Source: Piscinibacter sp. (GTDB lineage: Bacteria; Pseudomonadota; Gammaproteobacteria; Burkholderiales; Burkholderiaceae_C). Taken from it: a DNA stretch of 64,000 nt. How positions within the stretch are numbered: the stretch's first letter is position 1; each line of letters opens with the position of its first letter. Position numbers and translations under genes: made by a program. The stretch lies in contig JAGOAS010000002.1 of assembly GCA_017983795.1 (NCBI GenBank), forward strand, positions 310,001 to 374,000, written 5' to 3'. Positions 35,760 through 45,916 of the stretch are shown in pieces. The notes beneath the pieces are model-generated. The model worked only from the letters and a program-made list of their open reading frames with translations, ran no database searches and was not told the DNA's origin.

Positions 35760-36930
35760 GCGGCACCGCCGCGACGCGGCGCGCCGGCCAGCTGCCGGCG
35801 CCGACCGCCACGCCCATCAGCCAGAACAGCGCCGAGGCGCCCAGCATCGCACCGAGTGCGCCGAACAGCAGCGGCATCAGTGCACTGGAGAAGTTGATCG
35901 TCATCGAGCGCAGCGCGATCGCCTCGCCGTGGCGCTCGGGTGGCGTCAACTGGTGCAACGTTGTCATGATCATCGGCTGCACCGCGCCGAGCGCCAGGCC
36001 CAGCGCGGCGGCCAGCAGGCCCATCGCCCAGGCGGCCGTCGCGAACGGGTAGAGCGCGAATACGCCGGCCGTCCACAGCATGCAGCCGGCCAGCACCTGG
36101 CCTTCGCGCAGGTGCTGGGCGATCAGCGGGATGGCCAGCCGCACCGCTGCCACCGCCACCGCGAATACGCCCAGCACCAGACCGATCGCGGAGGCCGAGA
36201 AGCCTCGCTCGTGGCCCAGCACGGGCACGAGGAAGGAGTGCACGTCCCAGCTCGACGAGAGCAGCCAGTTCACCGCCAGCAGGCGACGCAGCCCCGGCGT
36301 GCGCAGCAGATCCCAGGCGCGCCGCGACGCGGCATCCGCGGCACGCGGCCGCGCCGCCTCCTTCGGCACGCGGCGTGCCCAGACCAACGCGCCCAGCGGC
36401 AGCGCCGCCATCACGGCGTAGGCGGCGCGGAAGCCGCCCAGGTCGATCAGTGCGCCGGCCAGCACCGGGCCGATCACGTTGGCCAGCGCCGGCGCCAGGC
36501 CCAGCCAGCTGAATACGCGCTTGAGCGCGGTGGGGTCGGTGGCATGCCGGCTGGCCGTGCGCTGGATCGCGATCAGGCCCACGTTGGCACCGCCGCCGAC
36601 CAGCATCGCCGCCACGCACATCGCCGGGAAGGTGAGGCTCGGCACCCAGGTCACGGCCAGCGCCACCAGCGCGCCGAGCATGGTCAGCAGCACGGCGATG
36701 CGCATCGGGTGGTGGTAGCCGCGCCGGTCCGCCAGCCGCCCGGCCTGCAGGGCCAGCACGATGGGCGCGGCGGCGAACAGGCCCATCAGCAGGCCCACCA
36801 CCCAGGCCGCGTGGCCCTCGCGCAGCGCCTGCAGCGGCGCGGCCATGCGCACGCCGGTCATGCAGGCGTGCAGGCAGATCTGCCCGACGATCAGGGCGAC
36901 GAGGATGCGGCCGAGCCCGACGTCGAACAC
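35749..36930 (-). CDS. Major facilitator superfamily transporter
   Basis: Inner-membrane secondary transporter, 393 residues with about 12 hydrophobic segments. The MFS loop motif between segments 2 and 3 reads GRLADRRGYHHPMR. The substrate cannot be told; drug or metabolite efflux is plausible. The start is taken as GTG at 36930, one base after the rmuC stop, because it is needed for the first membrane segment and implies translational coupling to rmuC. The next ATG in frame would remove that segment. Confidence 0.82.
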   Translation of the reverse strand: MFDVGLGRILVALIVGQICLHACMTGVRMAAPLQALREGHAAWVVGLLMGLFAAAPIVLALQAGRLADRRGYHHPMRIAVLLTMLGALVALAVTWVPSLTFPAMCVAAMLVGGGANVGLIAIQRTASRHATDPTALKRVFSWLGLAPALANVIGPVLAGALIDLGGFRAAYAVMAALPLGALVWARRVPKEAARPRAADAASRRAWDLLRTPGLRRLLAVNWLLSSSWDVHSFLVPVLGHERGFSASAIGLVLGVFAVAVAAVRLAIPLIAQHLREGQVLAGCMLWTAGVFALYPFATAAWAMGLLAAALGLALGAVQPMIMTTLHQLTPPERHGEAIALRSMTINFSSALMPLLFGALGAMLGASALFWLMGVAVGAGSWPARRVAAVPLRT

Positions 36931-36931
36931 C

Positions 36932-38335
36932 TCAGGCCACGTCCTCGTCGTCGGCCGCGCCGTCCAGCCCCGGCAGCAGCGCCTGCGCGCGCTGCTCGCC
37001 CACCGCCTCCACGGTCTTGAGGCGGCGCGCCATCGCGCGGCTGCGCACCTCGGCGGCGTCGATGGTGTTGGAGGCTTCCTCGAGCTTCTTCTTGGTCTTG
37101 GCGAGCACCTCGCCGAACTTGGCGAACTCGGTCTTCACCGCGCCCAGCACTTCCCACACCTCGGCGCTGCGCTTCTCCAGCGCCAGCGTGCGGAAGCCCA
37201 TCTGCAGGCTGTTGAGCGTGGCCAGCAGCGTGGTCGGGCCGGTGAGCATGACGCGGAACTCGCGCTGCAGCGCCTCGGAGAGGCCCGGCCGGCGCAGCGC
37301 CTCGGCATAGAGGCCCTCGGTGGGCACGAACAGGATGGCGAACTCGGTGGTGTGCGGCGGCGCGACGTACTTCTCGCGGATGGTCTTGGCCTCCAGGCGC
37401 AGGCGCTGCTCGATGGCGCGGCCGGCCGCTTCGGCGCCGGCCGCATCGGCGCGCTCCTGCGCCTCGAGCAGGCGCTCGTAATCCTCGCGCGGAAACTTGG
37501 CGTCGATCGGCAGCCACAGCGGCGCGCCGTCGGCGCGCTGGCCCGGCAGCCGGATGGCGAACTCGACGCGCTCGCGGCTGCCCGGCACGGTCTCGACATT
37601 GGTGTCGTACTGCTCGGGCGTGAACACCTGCTCGAGCAGCCCGGCGAGCTGCACCTCGCCGAACACGCCGCGCGTCTTCACGTTGGTCAGCACGCGGTTG
37701 AGCGAGCCCACGTCCTTGGCCAGGCCCTGCATCTCGCCCAGGCCCTTGTGCACCTGCTCGAGCCGGTCGGCCACCTGCTTGAAGCTCTCGCCGAGGCGCT
37801 GCTCCAGCGTGGCGTGCAGCTTCTCGTCGACGGTGGCGCGCATCTGCTCGAGCTTCTTCTCGTTGTCGGCCTGGATGGCCTGCAGGCGCTGCTCGACCGT
37901 CGTGCGCACCGTGGCGACCTGCTCGCCGAAGGCATCGGCGAAGCGCTTGAGCGCCGCGTCCTGCGCATCGCGCGCCGCCTGCGACTGCTGCGCGAGCGAC
38001 TGCGTGGCCTGCTGCAACGACTGCGCCACGAGCTGCTGCATCGCCGCCAGCTGGGTGCGGAAGGAATCGATCTGCTCGTTCTGCGTGCGCGCCACGTCGC
38101 CCTGCTGCGTTAGCAGCGTCTGCTGGAACAGCGCCAGCGCCTGGGAGAGCTCCTGACGCGTGCCGCGCGCGCTGTCCTGCACCTCGGCGCGCAGCTCGCG
38201 CGATTCGCGCTCGGCGTCGTCGCGCAGCGCTTCGCGCAAGCCCTCGGCGCCCCGCGGCCGCATCAGCAGCAGCACCATCAGCACGAGATTCAGCGCCGCC
38301 AGCGCCACCAGCAACCAGGTCATCCATTCGGGCAT
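36932..38335 (-). CDS. rmuC: DNA recombination protein RmuC
   Basis: RmuC family protein of 467 residues. It has an N-terminal membrane anchor ([19 protein letters not shown]), a long coiled coil (about 60-210, Gln/Glu/Arg rich), then the nuclease-like RmuC domain with [31 protein letters not shown] and [12 protein letters not shown]. In E. coli RmuC limits rearrangements at inverted repeats. ATG at 38335 gives the standard N terminus; an upstream in-frame start adds 31 unlikely residues. It is first in a two-gene operon with the MFS transporter and divergent from the iorA-like gene. Confidence 0.93.
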   Translation of the reverse strand: MPEWMTWLLVALAALNLVLMVLLLMRPRGAEGLREALRDDAERESRELRAEVQDSARGTRQELSQALALFQQTLLTQQGDVARTQNEQIDSFRTQLAAMQQLVAQSLQQATQSLAQQSQAARDAQDAALKRFADAFGEQVATVRTTVEQRLQAIQADNEKKLEQMRATVDEKLHATLEQRLGESFKQVADRLEQVHKGLGEMQGLAKDVGSLNRVLTNVKTRGVFGEVQLAGLLEQVFTPEQYDTNVETVPGSRERVEFAIRLPGQRADGAPLWLPIDAKFPREDYERLLEAQERADAAGAEAAGRAIEQRLRLEAKTIREKYVAPPHTTEFAILFVPTEGLYAEALRRPGLSEALQREFRVMLTGPTTLLATLNSLQMGFRTLALEKRSAEVWEVLGAVKTEFAKFGEVLAKTKKKLEEASNTIDAAEVRSRAMARRLKTVEAVGEQRAQALLPGLDGAADDEDVA

Positions 38336-38439
38336 GGCGCGATTGTGACAGCGCGCCTTCGCGCCGCGCCCTGCAGGAATCGCGACGAAGGAGTATCGTC
38401 CCCGCCCTCGGCACAACCACTCCTTCAACGAGACAAGCC

Positions 38440-38907
38440 ATGATCAACCTCACCGTCAACGGCAAGACGAAGAGCGTCGATGCCGATGCAGACACCCCGC
38501 TGCTGTGGGTGCTGCGCGAGAACCTGCAGCTCACCGGCACCAAGTTCGGCTGCGGCGTGGCGCTGTGCGGCGCCTGCACCGTGCACCTGGACGGCAAGCC
38601 GGTGCGCTCCTGCTCGACGCCGGTGTCGGCGGCCGCGGGCAAGAAGATCACCACCATCGAGGGCGTGGGCGCCACGCGCACCGGCAAGGCGGTGCAGGCG
38701 GCCTGGAGCCAGGTCGACGTGCCGCAGTGCGGCTACTGCCAGTCGGGCCAGATCATGAGCGCCTGCGCGCTGCTGGCCGAGAAGAAGGCGCCGAGCGATG
38801 CCGACATCGACGCCGCGATGAGCGGCAACATCTGCCGCTGCGGCACCTACAACCAGATCCGCGCGGCCATCCACGACGCGTCGGCCACGCTGACGAAGGG
38901 GGCCTGA
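38440..38907 (+). CDS. 2Fe-2S subunit of a molybdenum hydroxylase (isoquinoline 1-oxidoreductase alpha-like)
   Basis: Small electron-transfer subunit of the xanthine oxidase family, 155 residues. The plant-type cluster ligands are Cys38, 43, 46 and 58, and the second cluster ligands are Cys97, 100, 132 and 134 ([10 protein letters not shown] and CRCGTY). It lies one base before its large subunit gene. The real substrate of such two-subunit enzymes is usually an N-heterocycle or aldehyde and cannot be decided here. Confidence 0.93.
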   Translation: MINLTVNGKTKSVDADADTPLLWVLRENLQLTGTKFGCGVALCGACTVHLDGKPVRSCSTPVSAAAGKKITTIEGVGATRTGKAVQAAWSQVDVPQCGYCQSGQIMSACALLAEKKAPSDADIDAAMSGNICRCGTYNQIRAAIHDASATLTKGA

Positions 38908-38908
38908 C

Positions 38909-41059
38909 ATGGACGCCACCCTCACCACCTCGCGCCGCGGCTTCCTCAAGAGCGGCGCCGGCGCCGCGCTGACCATCGGCTTCGCGCTGCCGACCACCGG
39001 CTGGTCGGCGCGCCTCGAGGCCGCGACGCCGGCCGTCTTCGCCCCCAACGCCTGGCTGCGCCTGACCGGCGACGGCACCGTCACCGTGCTGTGCGGCTCG
39101 GCCGAGATGGGCCAGGGCGTGCTCACCGCGATCCCGATGCTGCTGGCCGAGGAGCTCGACGCCAACTGGAAGCGCGTGCGCGTGCAGCAGGCGCCGGTCG
39201 ACCAGGCCTACAACAACCCGATGTTCGGCATGCAGGCCACCGGCGGCAGCACCACGGTGCGCGCGCACTGGGAGCCCTTGCGCAAGGCCGGCGCCGCCGC
39301 GCGCGAGATGCTGGTGGCCGCCGCCGCGGCGCAGTGGAAGGTGCCGGCCAGCGAGTGCCACACCGAAGCCGGCCAGGTGATCCACCAGAGCGGCAAGAAG
39401 CTCGCCTACGGCGCGCTGGTGCCGGCGGCGATGAAGCTGGCGGTGCCGGCCGAGCCGACGCTGAAGGACCCGAAGGACTTCCGCATCCTCGGCAAGCGCA
39501 CGCGGCGCCTGGACACGCCGGCCAAGCTCGACGGCAGCGCCAAGTACGGCATCGACGCGCAACTGCCCGGCCTGCTGGTGGCCGTGATGGCGCGCGCGCC
39601 GCAGCCCGGCGCCAAGCCGGCCAAGGTGGACGACAGCAAGGCCAAGGCCGTCAAGGGCGTGCAGCAGATCATCACCATCCCGCACGGCGTGGCGGTGCTG
39701 GCCGAGGGCTACTGGGCGGCGAAGAAGGGCCGCGACGCGCTGGCCATCGACTGGGACCTGGGCGCCGCCAAGGATCTCTCGACGGCGAAGGTGAGCGACA
39801 TGCTCGCCACCGGCGCGAGCCAGGCCGACGCCATCGCGCTGGACGCCGGCAACGTCAAGGACGCGGCCGCCAACAGCGCGAGCACGCTGGACGCCAGCTA
39901 CGAGGCGCCCTACCTCGCCCACGCCTGCATGGAGCCGATGAACTGCACGGCCTGGGTGCGCGGCGACACGGTGGAGATCTGGGCCGGCACGCAGAGCCAG
40001 GGTCCGAACCAGGGCATCCTGAGCCAAGTGGCTTCGGTGACGCCGGCCAAGGTGAAGATCAACACGATGCTGCTCGGCGGCGGCTTCGGGCGCCGCTTCG
40101 CGCCCGACTTCACCATCGACGCCACGCTGCTGTCCAAGATCTCGGGCAAGCCGGTCAAGCTGATCTACAGCCGCGAGGACGACATGGCCGCCGGCTTCTA
40201 CCGCCCGGCCTCGGTGGCGAAGTTCGAGGCCGCGCTCGATGCCAAGGGCCAGCCCACCATGCTCAAGTGCGGCGTGGGCTCACCCTCGATCATGGCCGCC
40301 TCGGGCTTCATGAAGATCCCCGAGAACGGCGTCGACAGCTTCGCGATGGAAGGCATCGCCGACCACCCCTACGACATCGCCAACCAGCGCCTCGCCTACG
40401 GCCGCACGGAGCCGGGGCCGCAGGTGTGGTTCTGGCGTTCGGTGGGGCACTCGCAGAATATCTTCTTCATCGAGAGCTTCATCGACGAACTGGCGGCCGC
40501 GGCCAAGGCCGACCCGTTCGAATACCGCCGCGCGCTGCTGACGAAACAGCCGCGCTACAAGGGCGTGCTCGAGCTCGCGGCGCAGAAAGCCGGCTGGGGC
40601 TCGGCGCTGCCCAAGGGCCAGTTCCGCGGCATCGCGGTGGCGCAGAGCTTCGGCAGCTACGTGGCCGAGGTGGCCGAGGTTTCGGTCGCGGCCGACGGCA
40701 CGCCGCGCGTGCACCGCGTCGTCGCCGCGGTGGACTGCGGCATGACCGTCAACCCGCAGACCATCGAGCGCCAGATCGAGGGCGCCATCGTCTACGGCCT
40801 GTCGGCGGCGCTGTACGGCCGCATCGGCTTCAAGGACGGGCGCGTCGAGCAGGGCAACTTCAACGACTACCCGGTGCTGCGCATGAACGAGATGCCCAAG
40901 GTCGAGGTGCACATCGTCCAGAGCAGCGAGAAGCCGGGCGGCATCGGCGAGCCGGGCACGCCGCCGATCGCGCCGGCGGTGGCCAATGCGATCTTCGCGG
41001 CGACGGGCAAGCGGCTGCGCCACCTGCCCTTCGACACGGCTCAGCTCAAGACGAGCTGA
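38909..41059 (+). CDS. Molybdopterin-binding subunit (isoquinoline 1-oxidoreductase beta-like), Tat-exported
   Basis: Large catalytic subunit of 716 residues that hydroxylates its substrate at the molybdenum cofactor and passes electrons to the 2Fe-2S subunit. A twin-arginine signal ([10 protein letters not shown]) suggests export to the periplasm together with the small subunit. Cofactor-binding motifs are [19 protein letters not shown] and the C-terminal GIGEPGTPP, whose glutamate is the usual catalytic base. The layout (no separate FAD subunit) fits the isoquinoline oxidoreductase/aldehyde oxidase subgroup. No cytochrome subunit or XdhC-like chaperone is adjacent. The 3' end overlaps cphA by 14 bases. 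Confidence 0.9.
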   Translation: MDATLTTSRRGFLKSGAGAALTIGFALPTTGWSARLEAATPAVFAPNAWLRLTGDGTVTVLCGSAEMGQGVLTAIPMLLAEELDANWKRVRVQQAPVDQAYNNPMFGMQATGGSTTVRAHWEPLRKAGAAAREMLVAAAAAQWKVPASECHTEAGQVIHQSGKKLAYGALVPAAMKLAVPAEPTLKDPKDFRILGKRTRRLDTPAKLDGSAKYGIDAQLPGLLVAVMARAPQPGAKPAKVDDSKAKAVKGVQQIITIPHGVAVLAEGYWAAKKGRDALAIDWDLGAAKDLSTAKVSDMLATGASQADAIALDAGNVKDAAANSASTLDASYEAPYLAHACMEPMNCTAWVRGDTVEIWAGTQSQGPNQGILSQVASVTPAKVKINTMLLGGGFGRRFAPDFTIDATLLSKISGKPVKLIYSREDDMAAGFYRPASVAKFEAALDAKGQPTMLKCGVGSPSIMAASGFMKIPENGVDSFAMEGIADHPYDIANQRLAYGRTEPGPQVWFWRSVGHSQNIFFIESFIDELAAAAKADPFEYRRALLTKQPRYKGVLELAAQKAGWGSALPKGQFRGIAVAQSFGSYVAEVAEVSVAADGTPRVHRVVAAVDCGMTVNPQTIERQIEGAIVYGLSAALYGRIGFKDGRVEQGNFNDYPVLRMNEMPKVEVHIVQSSEKPGGIGEPGTPPIAPAVANAIFAATGKRLRHLPFDTAQLKTS

Positions 41060-43631
41060 CCGCGCCGGCCTCGGCAATGCGCTGGTGCAAGTGCGCCAGC
41101 GCCTCGTCGACCTGGTCGACCAGCACCAGGCACAGGTCACCCGGCGCCAGCGCGGCCAGCGCGCGGTCGATGGCGACGAACTCGCCGCGGATCTCCTCCA
41201 CCTCGCGGGTGCGCGGCGCTCCCTTCAGGCCCTCGCGCAGCAACGCGATGACCTCGCCGTCGGCGCGGCCGCGCTGGGCGGCGTCCTGGTAGAGCAGCAC
41301 GCTGTCGAAGGCCGCGCCGAGGATCTGCGTCTGCTCGCGGATGTCCTCGTCGCGGCGGTCGCCGGCGGCGCTGATCACCACGCTGCGGCGCTTGGCCGAC
41401 ATGGCCTCGACGGCAGCCACCAGGGCGCGCATCGCGTCCGGGTTGTGGCCGTAGTCGGCGATCACGGTCGCGCCGCGGTAGTCCATCACGTTGAAGCGGC
41501 CGGGCGCGTTCTGCGTGTCGTTGACGAAGCTCGCCAGGCCGCTGCGCACCGCATCGAAGTGCAGGCCGCAGCCCCAGGCGGCGGCCACCGCGGCGAGCGT
41601 ATTCTCGACCTGGAAGGAGATCGCGCCGGCGCGCGTCAGCGGCACCTCGCGCAGGGGCAGGCGCGCGCGCGCCGAGCCTTCCACCGCCACGATGTCGCCG
41701 CCTTCGACGAACACCGAGCGGCCGCCCTGCGCGCGGTGCGCCACCAGCGCCGGCAGGTGGCCGTCGACCGCGAACAGGATCACCCCGCCCGGGCAGGCCG
41801 AGGCCATCGCCAGCGTGATCGGGTCCGCCGCGTTGAGCACCGCGAAGCCGGTCGGCGCCACGTTCTGCACGATCACGCGCTTGAGCACCGCGAGATCCTC
41901 GACGGTGGTGATGTAGTTGAGGCCGAGGTGGTCGCCAGCGCCGATGTTGGTGACCACGCCGACCTGGCAGCGGTCGAAGCCCAGGCCTTCGCGCAGGATG
42001 CCGCCGCGCGCCGTCTCGAGCACGGCGGCCTCGGTGTCGGGGTGGGCCAGCACGTTGCGCGCGCTCTTCGGGCCGCTGCAGTCGCCGCTGTCGATCTGGT
42101 GCCCGTCGACCCACACGCCGTCGGTGTTGGTCATGCCGACCTTCAGGCCTGCGGCCGAGAACAGGTGCGCGATCAGCCGCGTCACCGTGGTCTTGCCGTT
42201 GGTGCCGGTGACGGCGACGACCGGGATGCGGCCATCCTGCCCGGCCGGGTAGAGGCGCTCGATGATGGCGTCGCCCACCGGCCGCGGCTTGCCGAAGCTG
42301 GGCGCCAGGTGCATGCGCAGGCCCGGCGCGGCGTTGACCTCGACCACGCCGCCGCGCTGCTGCTCGAGCGGCACGCCGACGCTCTCGCAGACCACGTCGA
42401 CGCCGCAGATCTCCAGGCCCACCATGCGCGCCGCCGACACCGCGCGCGCCGCCACCTGCGGGTGCACGTCGTCGGTCACGTCGGTGGCGGTGCCGCCGGT
42501 GCTGAGGTTGGCGTTGTTGCGCAGCACCACGCGCTGGCCCGTGGGCGGCACCGAGTCGGCCGTCAGTTCCTGCAGCTTGAGGCGCGCCATCGCGATGTCG
42601 TCGAGGCGGATGCGCGTCAGCGAGGTGGCGTGGCCGTCGCCGCGGCGCGGATCGGCGTTGACCTTGTCGACCAGCTCGCGCACCGTGTGCACGCCATCGC
42701 CGACCACGTAGGGCGGATCGCGCCGCGCCGCGGCGACCAGCTTGTCGCCCACCACCAGCAGGCGGAAATCGTGGCCGGGCAGGAACTGCTCGACCATCAC
42801 CTCGCCGATCTCGTCGGCGGCGCGGTAGGCGGCGTCGAAATGCTCGCGGTCGACGATGTTGACCGTCACGCCCTTGCCCTGGTTGCCGTCGCGCGGCTTG
42901 ACCACCACCGGCAGACCGAGCGCCTGCGCGGCGGCCCAGCCGTCTTCCAGGTCCTTCACCGGCCGGCCGCGCGGCACCGGCACGCCGGCGGCGGCGAGCA
43001 GGCGCTTGGTGAGGTCCTTGTCCTGCGCGATCGACTCGGCCACCGCACCGGTGGAGTCGACCTCGGCGGCCCAGATGCGGCGCTGCTTCACGCCCCAACC
43101 GAACTGCACCAGGCTGCCTTCGGTGAGGCGGCGGTAGGGCACGCCACGCGCCAGCGCGGCGTTGACGATCGAGCCGGTGGAAGGGCCGAGGCGCACGTCC
43201 TCGTCGATCTCGCGCAACTCGGCCACGGCCGCATCGGCATCGACGCTTTCGCCGGCCAGCGCGGCGGCGATCAGCTGCTGCGCGCGCTCGAAGGCCAGCT
43301 TGCCGACCTTCTCTTCGGTGCACTCGACGGCGATCTGGTAGATGCCCTCCTCCGGTGCCGCCGAGGTGCGCGAGAAGCTCACTTGGCAACCGGCGCGCGC
43401 CTGCAGCGCCAGCGCCAGGCGCTCGAGCCAGCGCGCCAGCGGCACGCTCTCGGCATCGCCGGCCGGCCGCACCAGCGCCACTTCGGGCAGCAGCTTGCGC
43501 AGGCGCAGTTCGAGCGCGTCGCCGTGGCGGATGGCACGCTCGTGCGGCTCGCAGCGCACGATCGCCTCGATCGCCGTGTGCCGGCTCCACAGGTTGGGGC
43601 CGCGCAGCGCGCGGATGCGGTTGACTTCCAT
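41046..43631 (-). CDS. cphA: Cyanophycin synthetase
   Basis: Builds cyanophycin, a poly-aspartate backbone with arginine side chains, as a nitrogen reserve. It has 861 residues: N-terminal domain with LRGPNLW and LGPSTGSIV, an ATP-grasp domain (VVKPRDGNQGKGVTVNI, EVNAAPGLRMH), then a Mur-ligase domain with an intact P-loop GTNGKTT (476-482) and the C-terminal DYGHNPDA region. ATG at 43631 starts the conserved N terminus. It lies 5 bases after the cphA-like gene, in the same operon. Confidence 0.96.
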   Translation of the reverse strand: MEVNRIRALRGPNLWSRHTAIEAIVRCEPHERAIRHGDALELRLRKLLPEVALVRPAGDAESVPLARWLERLALALQARAGCQVSFSRTSAAPEEGIYQIAVECTEEKVGKLAFERAQQLIAAALAGESVDADAAVAELREIDEDVRLGPSTGSIVNAALARGVPYRRLTEGSLVQFGWGVKQRRIWAAEVDSTGAVAESIAQDKDLTKRLLAAAGVPVPRGRPVKDLEDGWAAAQALGLPVVVKPRDGNQGKGVTVNIVDREHFDAAYRAADEIGEVMVEQFLPGHDFRLLVVGDKLVAAARRDPPYVVGDGVHTVRELVDKVNADPRRGDGHATSLTRIRLDDIAMARLKLQELTADSVPPTGQRVVLRNNANLSTGGTATDVTDDVHPQVAARAVSAARMVGLEICGVDVVCESVGVPLEQQRGGVVEVNAAPGLRMHLAPSFGKPRPVGDAIIERLYPAGQDGRIPVVAVTGTNGKTTVTRLIAHLFSAAGLKVGMTNTDGVWVDGHQIDSGDCSGPKSARNVLAHPDTEAAVLETARGGILREGLGFDRCQVGVVTNIGAGDHLGLNYITTVEDLAVLKRVIVQNVAPTGFAVLNAADPITLAMASACPGGVILFAVDGHLPALVAHRAQGGRSVFVEGGDIVAVEGSARARLPLREVPLTRAGAISFQVENTLAAVAAAWGCGLHFDAVRSGLASFVNDTQNAPGRFNVMDYRGATVIADYGHNPDAMRALVAAVEAMSAKRRSVVISAAGDRRDEDIREQTQILGAAFDSVLLYQDAAQRGRADGEVIALLREGLKGAPRTREVEEIRGEFVAIDRALAALAPGDLCLVLVDQVDEALAHLHQRIAEAGAVSSS

Positions 43632-43636
43632 GGTGC

Positions 43637-45790
43637 TCAGTGCGTCTCGGCGCAGGTGTGGACGTCGAAGGTGTCGATGCCGGCGGCCAGCAGGGCCGGC
43701 GCCAGCCCGAAGGCCCAGGCGGCGGCCACGGCGGGCAGCAGCTCGTGCAGGTGCAGATGGGTCGATCCGCGCAGCGTCAGCGGCTCCTCGGCCGTGCCTT
43801 CGCACAGCACGATGGCGCCTTCGCGCGCCAGCACGGCGCGGCCGCCGGCTTCGCGGTGTGCGGCCAGCGCCGCCCCCTTGGTGGCGTAGAGGATGACGGC
43901 GCCGTCGCAGTACTGCGCCAGCTCGGCGATGCGCGCATCGTCGGCGTTGAGCACGCCGCAGCCGTCGGACAGCACCACGTCCATCTGCGTGCGCAGCACG
44001 CGCGGCAGGCCGTCGGCATCGCGGATGTCGTGGCGCTCCAGCGCGGCGGCGTTGTCCAGGTCGGTCACCACCCCGATGCGGCAGCGGTCGTACACCAGGC
44101 CCTGGTCGAGGATGGTCGCGGCATCGTTCTCGAATACCGCCGCATCGACGTCGCGATTCAGCAGCAGCCGCTCGGCGAGCGCGCCGTCGGTGGCGTCGCG
44201 CTCGTCGACGCGCCGTGTGCCGAGGTAGAGGCCTTCGCGGCAGGCCAGGCCGACCTGCCGGCCGGAGAGCTGCAGCAGCCAGGCCACCAGGCGCGCGATG
44301 CGGCTGGTGCTGCCGCCGCCGGCGATGCCGACCAGCGGGATGCGGCCGTCGTCGCCGGGCGGGAAGAGGTGGTCGACGATGGCCTTGCCCACCGGCCGCG
44401 GCGAGCCGACCGCCGGCTTCAGGTGCGACAGCAAGCCCGGCCCGGCATTGACTTCCACCACGGCCGCCTGCTGCTGCGCGAGCGGCTTGGCGATGTCCTG
44501 CGCGACCAGGTCGACGCCGGCGATGTCCAGCCCGATGGTGCGCGCCGCCAGCGAGGCGATGCGCGCGAAATCGGGGTGGACCTCGTCGGTGCAGTCGATC
44601 GCCACGTTGCCGTTGCGCTGGATCAGCACGCGCCGGCCGGCCTCGGGCACGGCCTCGGCGTGCAGGCCCTGGCGGCGCAGGTCGGCGACGATGGCACCGT
44701 CCTCGCGCACGTCGATGCGGCCGAGCGGATGGTCTTCGGTCTCGCCGCGGCGCGGATCGTTGTTGAGCTGCGCCTCGACCAGCTGCGCCACCGTCTGGCG
44801 CCCGTCGGCGTTGACCCAGGCCGCCTCGCCGCGTGCCGCCGCCACCAGCTGGCCGGCCACCACCAGCAGGCGGTGCTCGTCGCCGGGGATGTAGCGCTCG
44901 ACGATGACCTCGCTGCCCTCCTGCTCGGCCAGCACCCAGGCGGCCTCGACCTGCTCGCGCGTGGTCAGGTCCAGCGTCACGCCGCGGCCGTGGTTGCCGT
45001 CGCTGGGCTTGACGGCCACCGGCACGCCGATGGCCTCGGCGGCCTCCCAGGCCGCGGCGGCGCTGTCGGCGATGCGGCCCTCGGGCACCGGCACGCCGAC
45101 GGCGGTGATCAGGCGCTTGGTCAGGTCCTTGTCGCGCGCGATGCCCTCGGCGATCGCGCTGGTGCGGTCGGTCTCGGCGGTCCAGATGCGGTGCTGGCGC
45201 TTGCCGTGGCCGAGCTGCACGAGGTTGCCCTCGTTCAGGCGCAGGTGCGGGATGCGCCGGTCGGTGGCCGAGGCGACGATGTGCGCCGTGCTGGGGCCCA
45301 GGTAGGCGCGGTCGATGGCCTCGCGCACGGCCTGCACGGCGGCGCTCACGTCGACCGCCAGCCCGTTGATCACGCCCATCAGCACGCGGTGGCCGTGTTC
45401 CAGCGCACAGCGCGCCACCGCCTCGTCGCGGGCGCGGAACACCATTCGATACACACCCGGCTTGGAGGTGCTGCGCGTCTGGCCGAAGCCGGTGGGCATG
45501 CCGGCGAGGTTGAGCAACTCGATCACCACGTGCTCCAGCACGTGGCCCATCCAGGTGCCTTCGACCAGGCGCTGCAGGAAGCCGCCACGCTCGCCGACGC
45601 CGCAGTGGTGTTCTTCCAGCGCCGGCAGCGCCGCGGTGAGCCGCGCCACGAAGCCGGGCAGCTTGTCGGAGGGGTGCTTTTCAAGCTCGCCCAGATCGAG
45701 CCAGACCTCCAGGGCGGAGCGGTAGGTCCAGAGGTTGGGGCCGCGCAGATAGGTCACGCGCAGCAGGCGGATGTCGTCGAAGATGGTCAT
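43637..45790 (-). CDS. Cyanophycin synthetase-like protein (CphA' type) with broken Mur-ligase loop
   Basis: A cyanophycin synthetase paralogue of 717 residues. The N-terminal domain and ATP-grasp core are conserved (YLRGPNLW, VAVKPSDGNHGRGVTL, EVNAGPGLLSH). In the Mur-ligase part the nucleotide loop reads GIAGGGSTSR instead of GTNGKTT, and the C-terminal domain is about 140 residues shorter than in CphA. So it probably keeps only one of the two ligase activities or serves as a partner subunit. Such cphA'/cphA pairs are known in betaproteobacteria. It is first in the operon, divergent from the ABC exporter gene with 126 bases between. Confidence 0.9.
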   Translation of the reverse strand: MTIFDDIRLLRVTYLRGPNLWTYRSALEVWLDLGELEKHPSDKLPGFVARLTAALPALEEHHCGVGERGGFLQRLVEGTWMGHVLEHVVIELLNLAGMPTGFGQTRSTSKPGVYRMVFRARDEAVARCALEHGHRVLMGVINGLAVDVSAAVQAVREAIDRAYLGPSTAHIVASATDRRIPHLRLNEGNLVQLGHGKRQHRIWTAETDRTSAIAEGIARDKDLTKRLITAVGVPVPEGRIADSAAAAWEAAEAIGVPVAVKPSDGNHGRGVTLDLTTREQVEAAWVLAEQEGSEVIVERYIPGDEHRLLVVAGQLVAAARGEAAWVNADGRQTVAQLVEAQLNNDPRRGETEDHPLGRIDVREDGAIVADLRRQGLHAEAVPEAGRRVLIQRNGNVAIDCTDEVHPDFARIASLAARTIGLDIAGVDLVAQDIAKPLAQQQAAVVEVNAGPGLLSHLKPAVGSPRPVGKAIVDHLFPPGDDGRIPLVGIAGGGSTSRIARLVAWLLQLSGRQVGLACREGLYLGTRRVDERDATDGALAERLLLNRDVDAAVFENDAATILDQGLVYDRCRIGVVTDLDNAAALERHDIRDADGLPRVLRTQMDVVLSDGCGVLNADDARIAELAQYCDGAVILYATKGAALAAHREAGGRAVLAREGAIVLCEGTAEEPLTLRGSTHLHLHELLPAVAAAWAFGLAPALLAAGIDTFDVHTCAETH

Positions 45791-45916
45791 CGGTTCGGGG
45801 CGGTCGCGGCCGCATCGGCGGAGGATGGCGCAGACGGGATTATTTGCGCCCTTCGGTCGTCGTGCCGGCCGACCGCCGCGTTACGCGACAATCGCGCGCT
45901 CACGCCGCCCCGACCC

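Noticed and set aside
43640-45916. Long in-frame extension upstream of the ABC exporter start (frame open from 43640)
   Set aside because: It lies opposite the cyanophycin synthetase-like gene and is a shadow. The exporter family homology begins near 45917, which is preceded by the intergenic gap.
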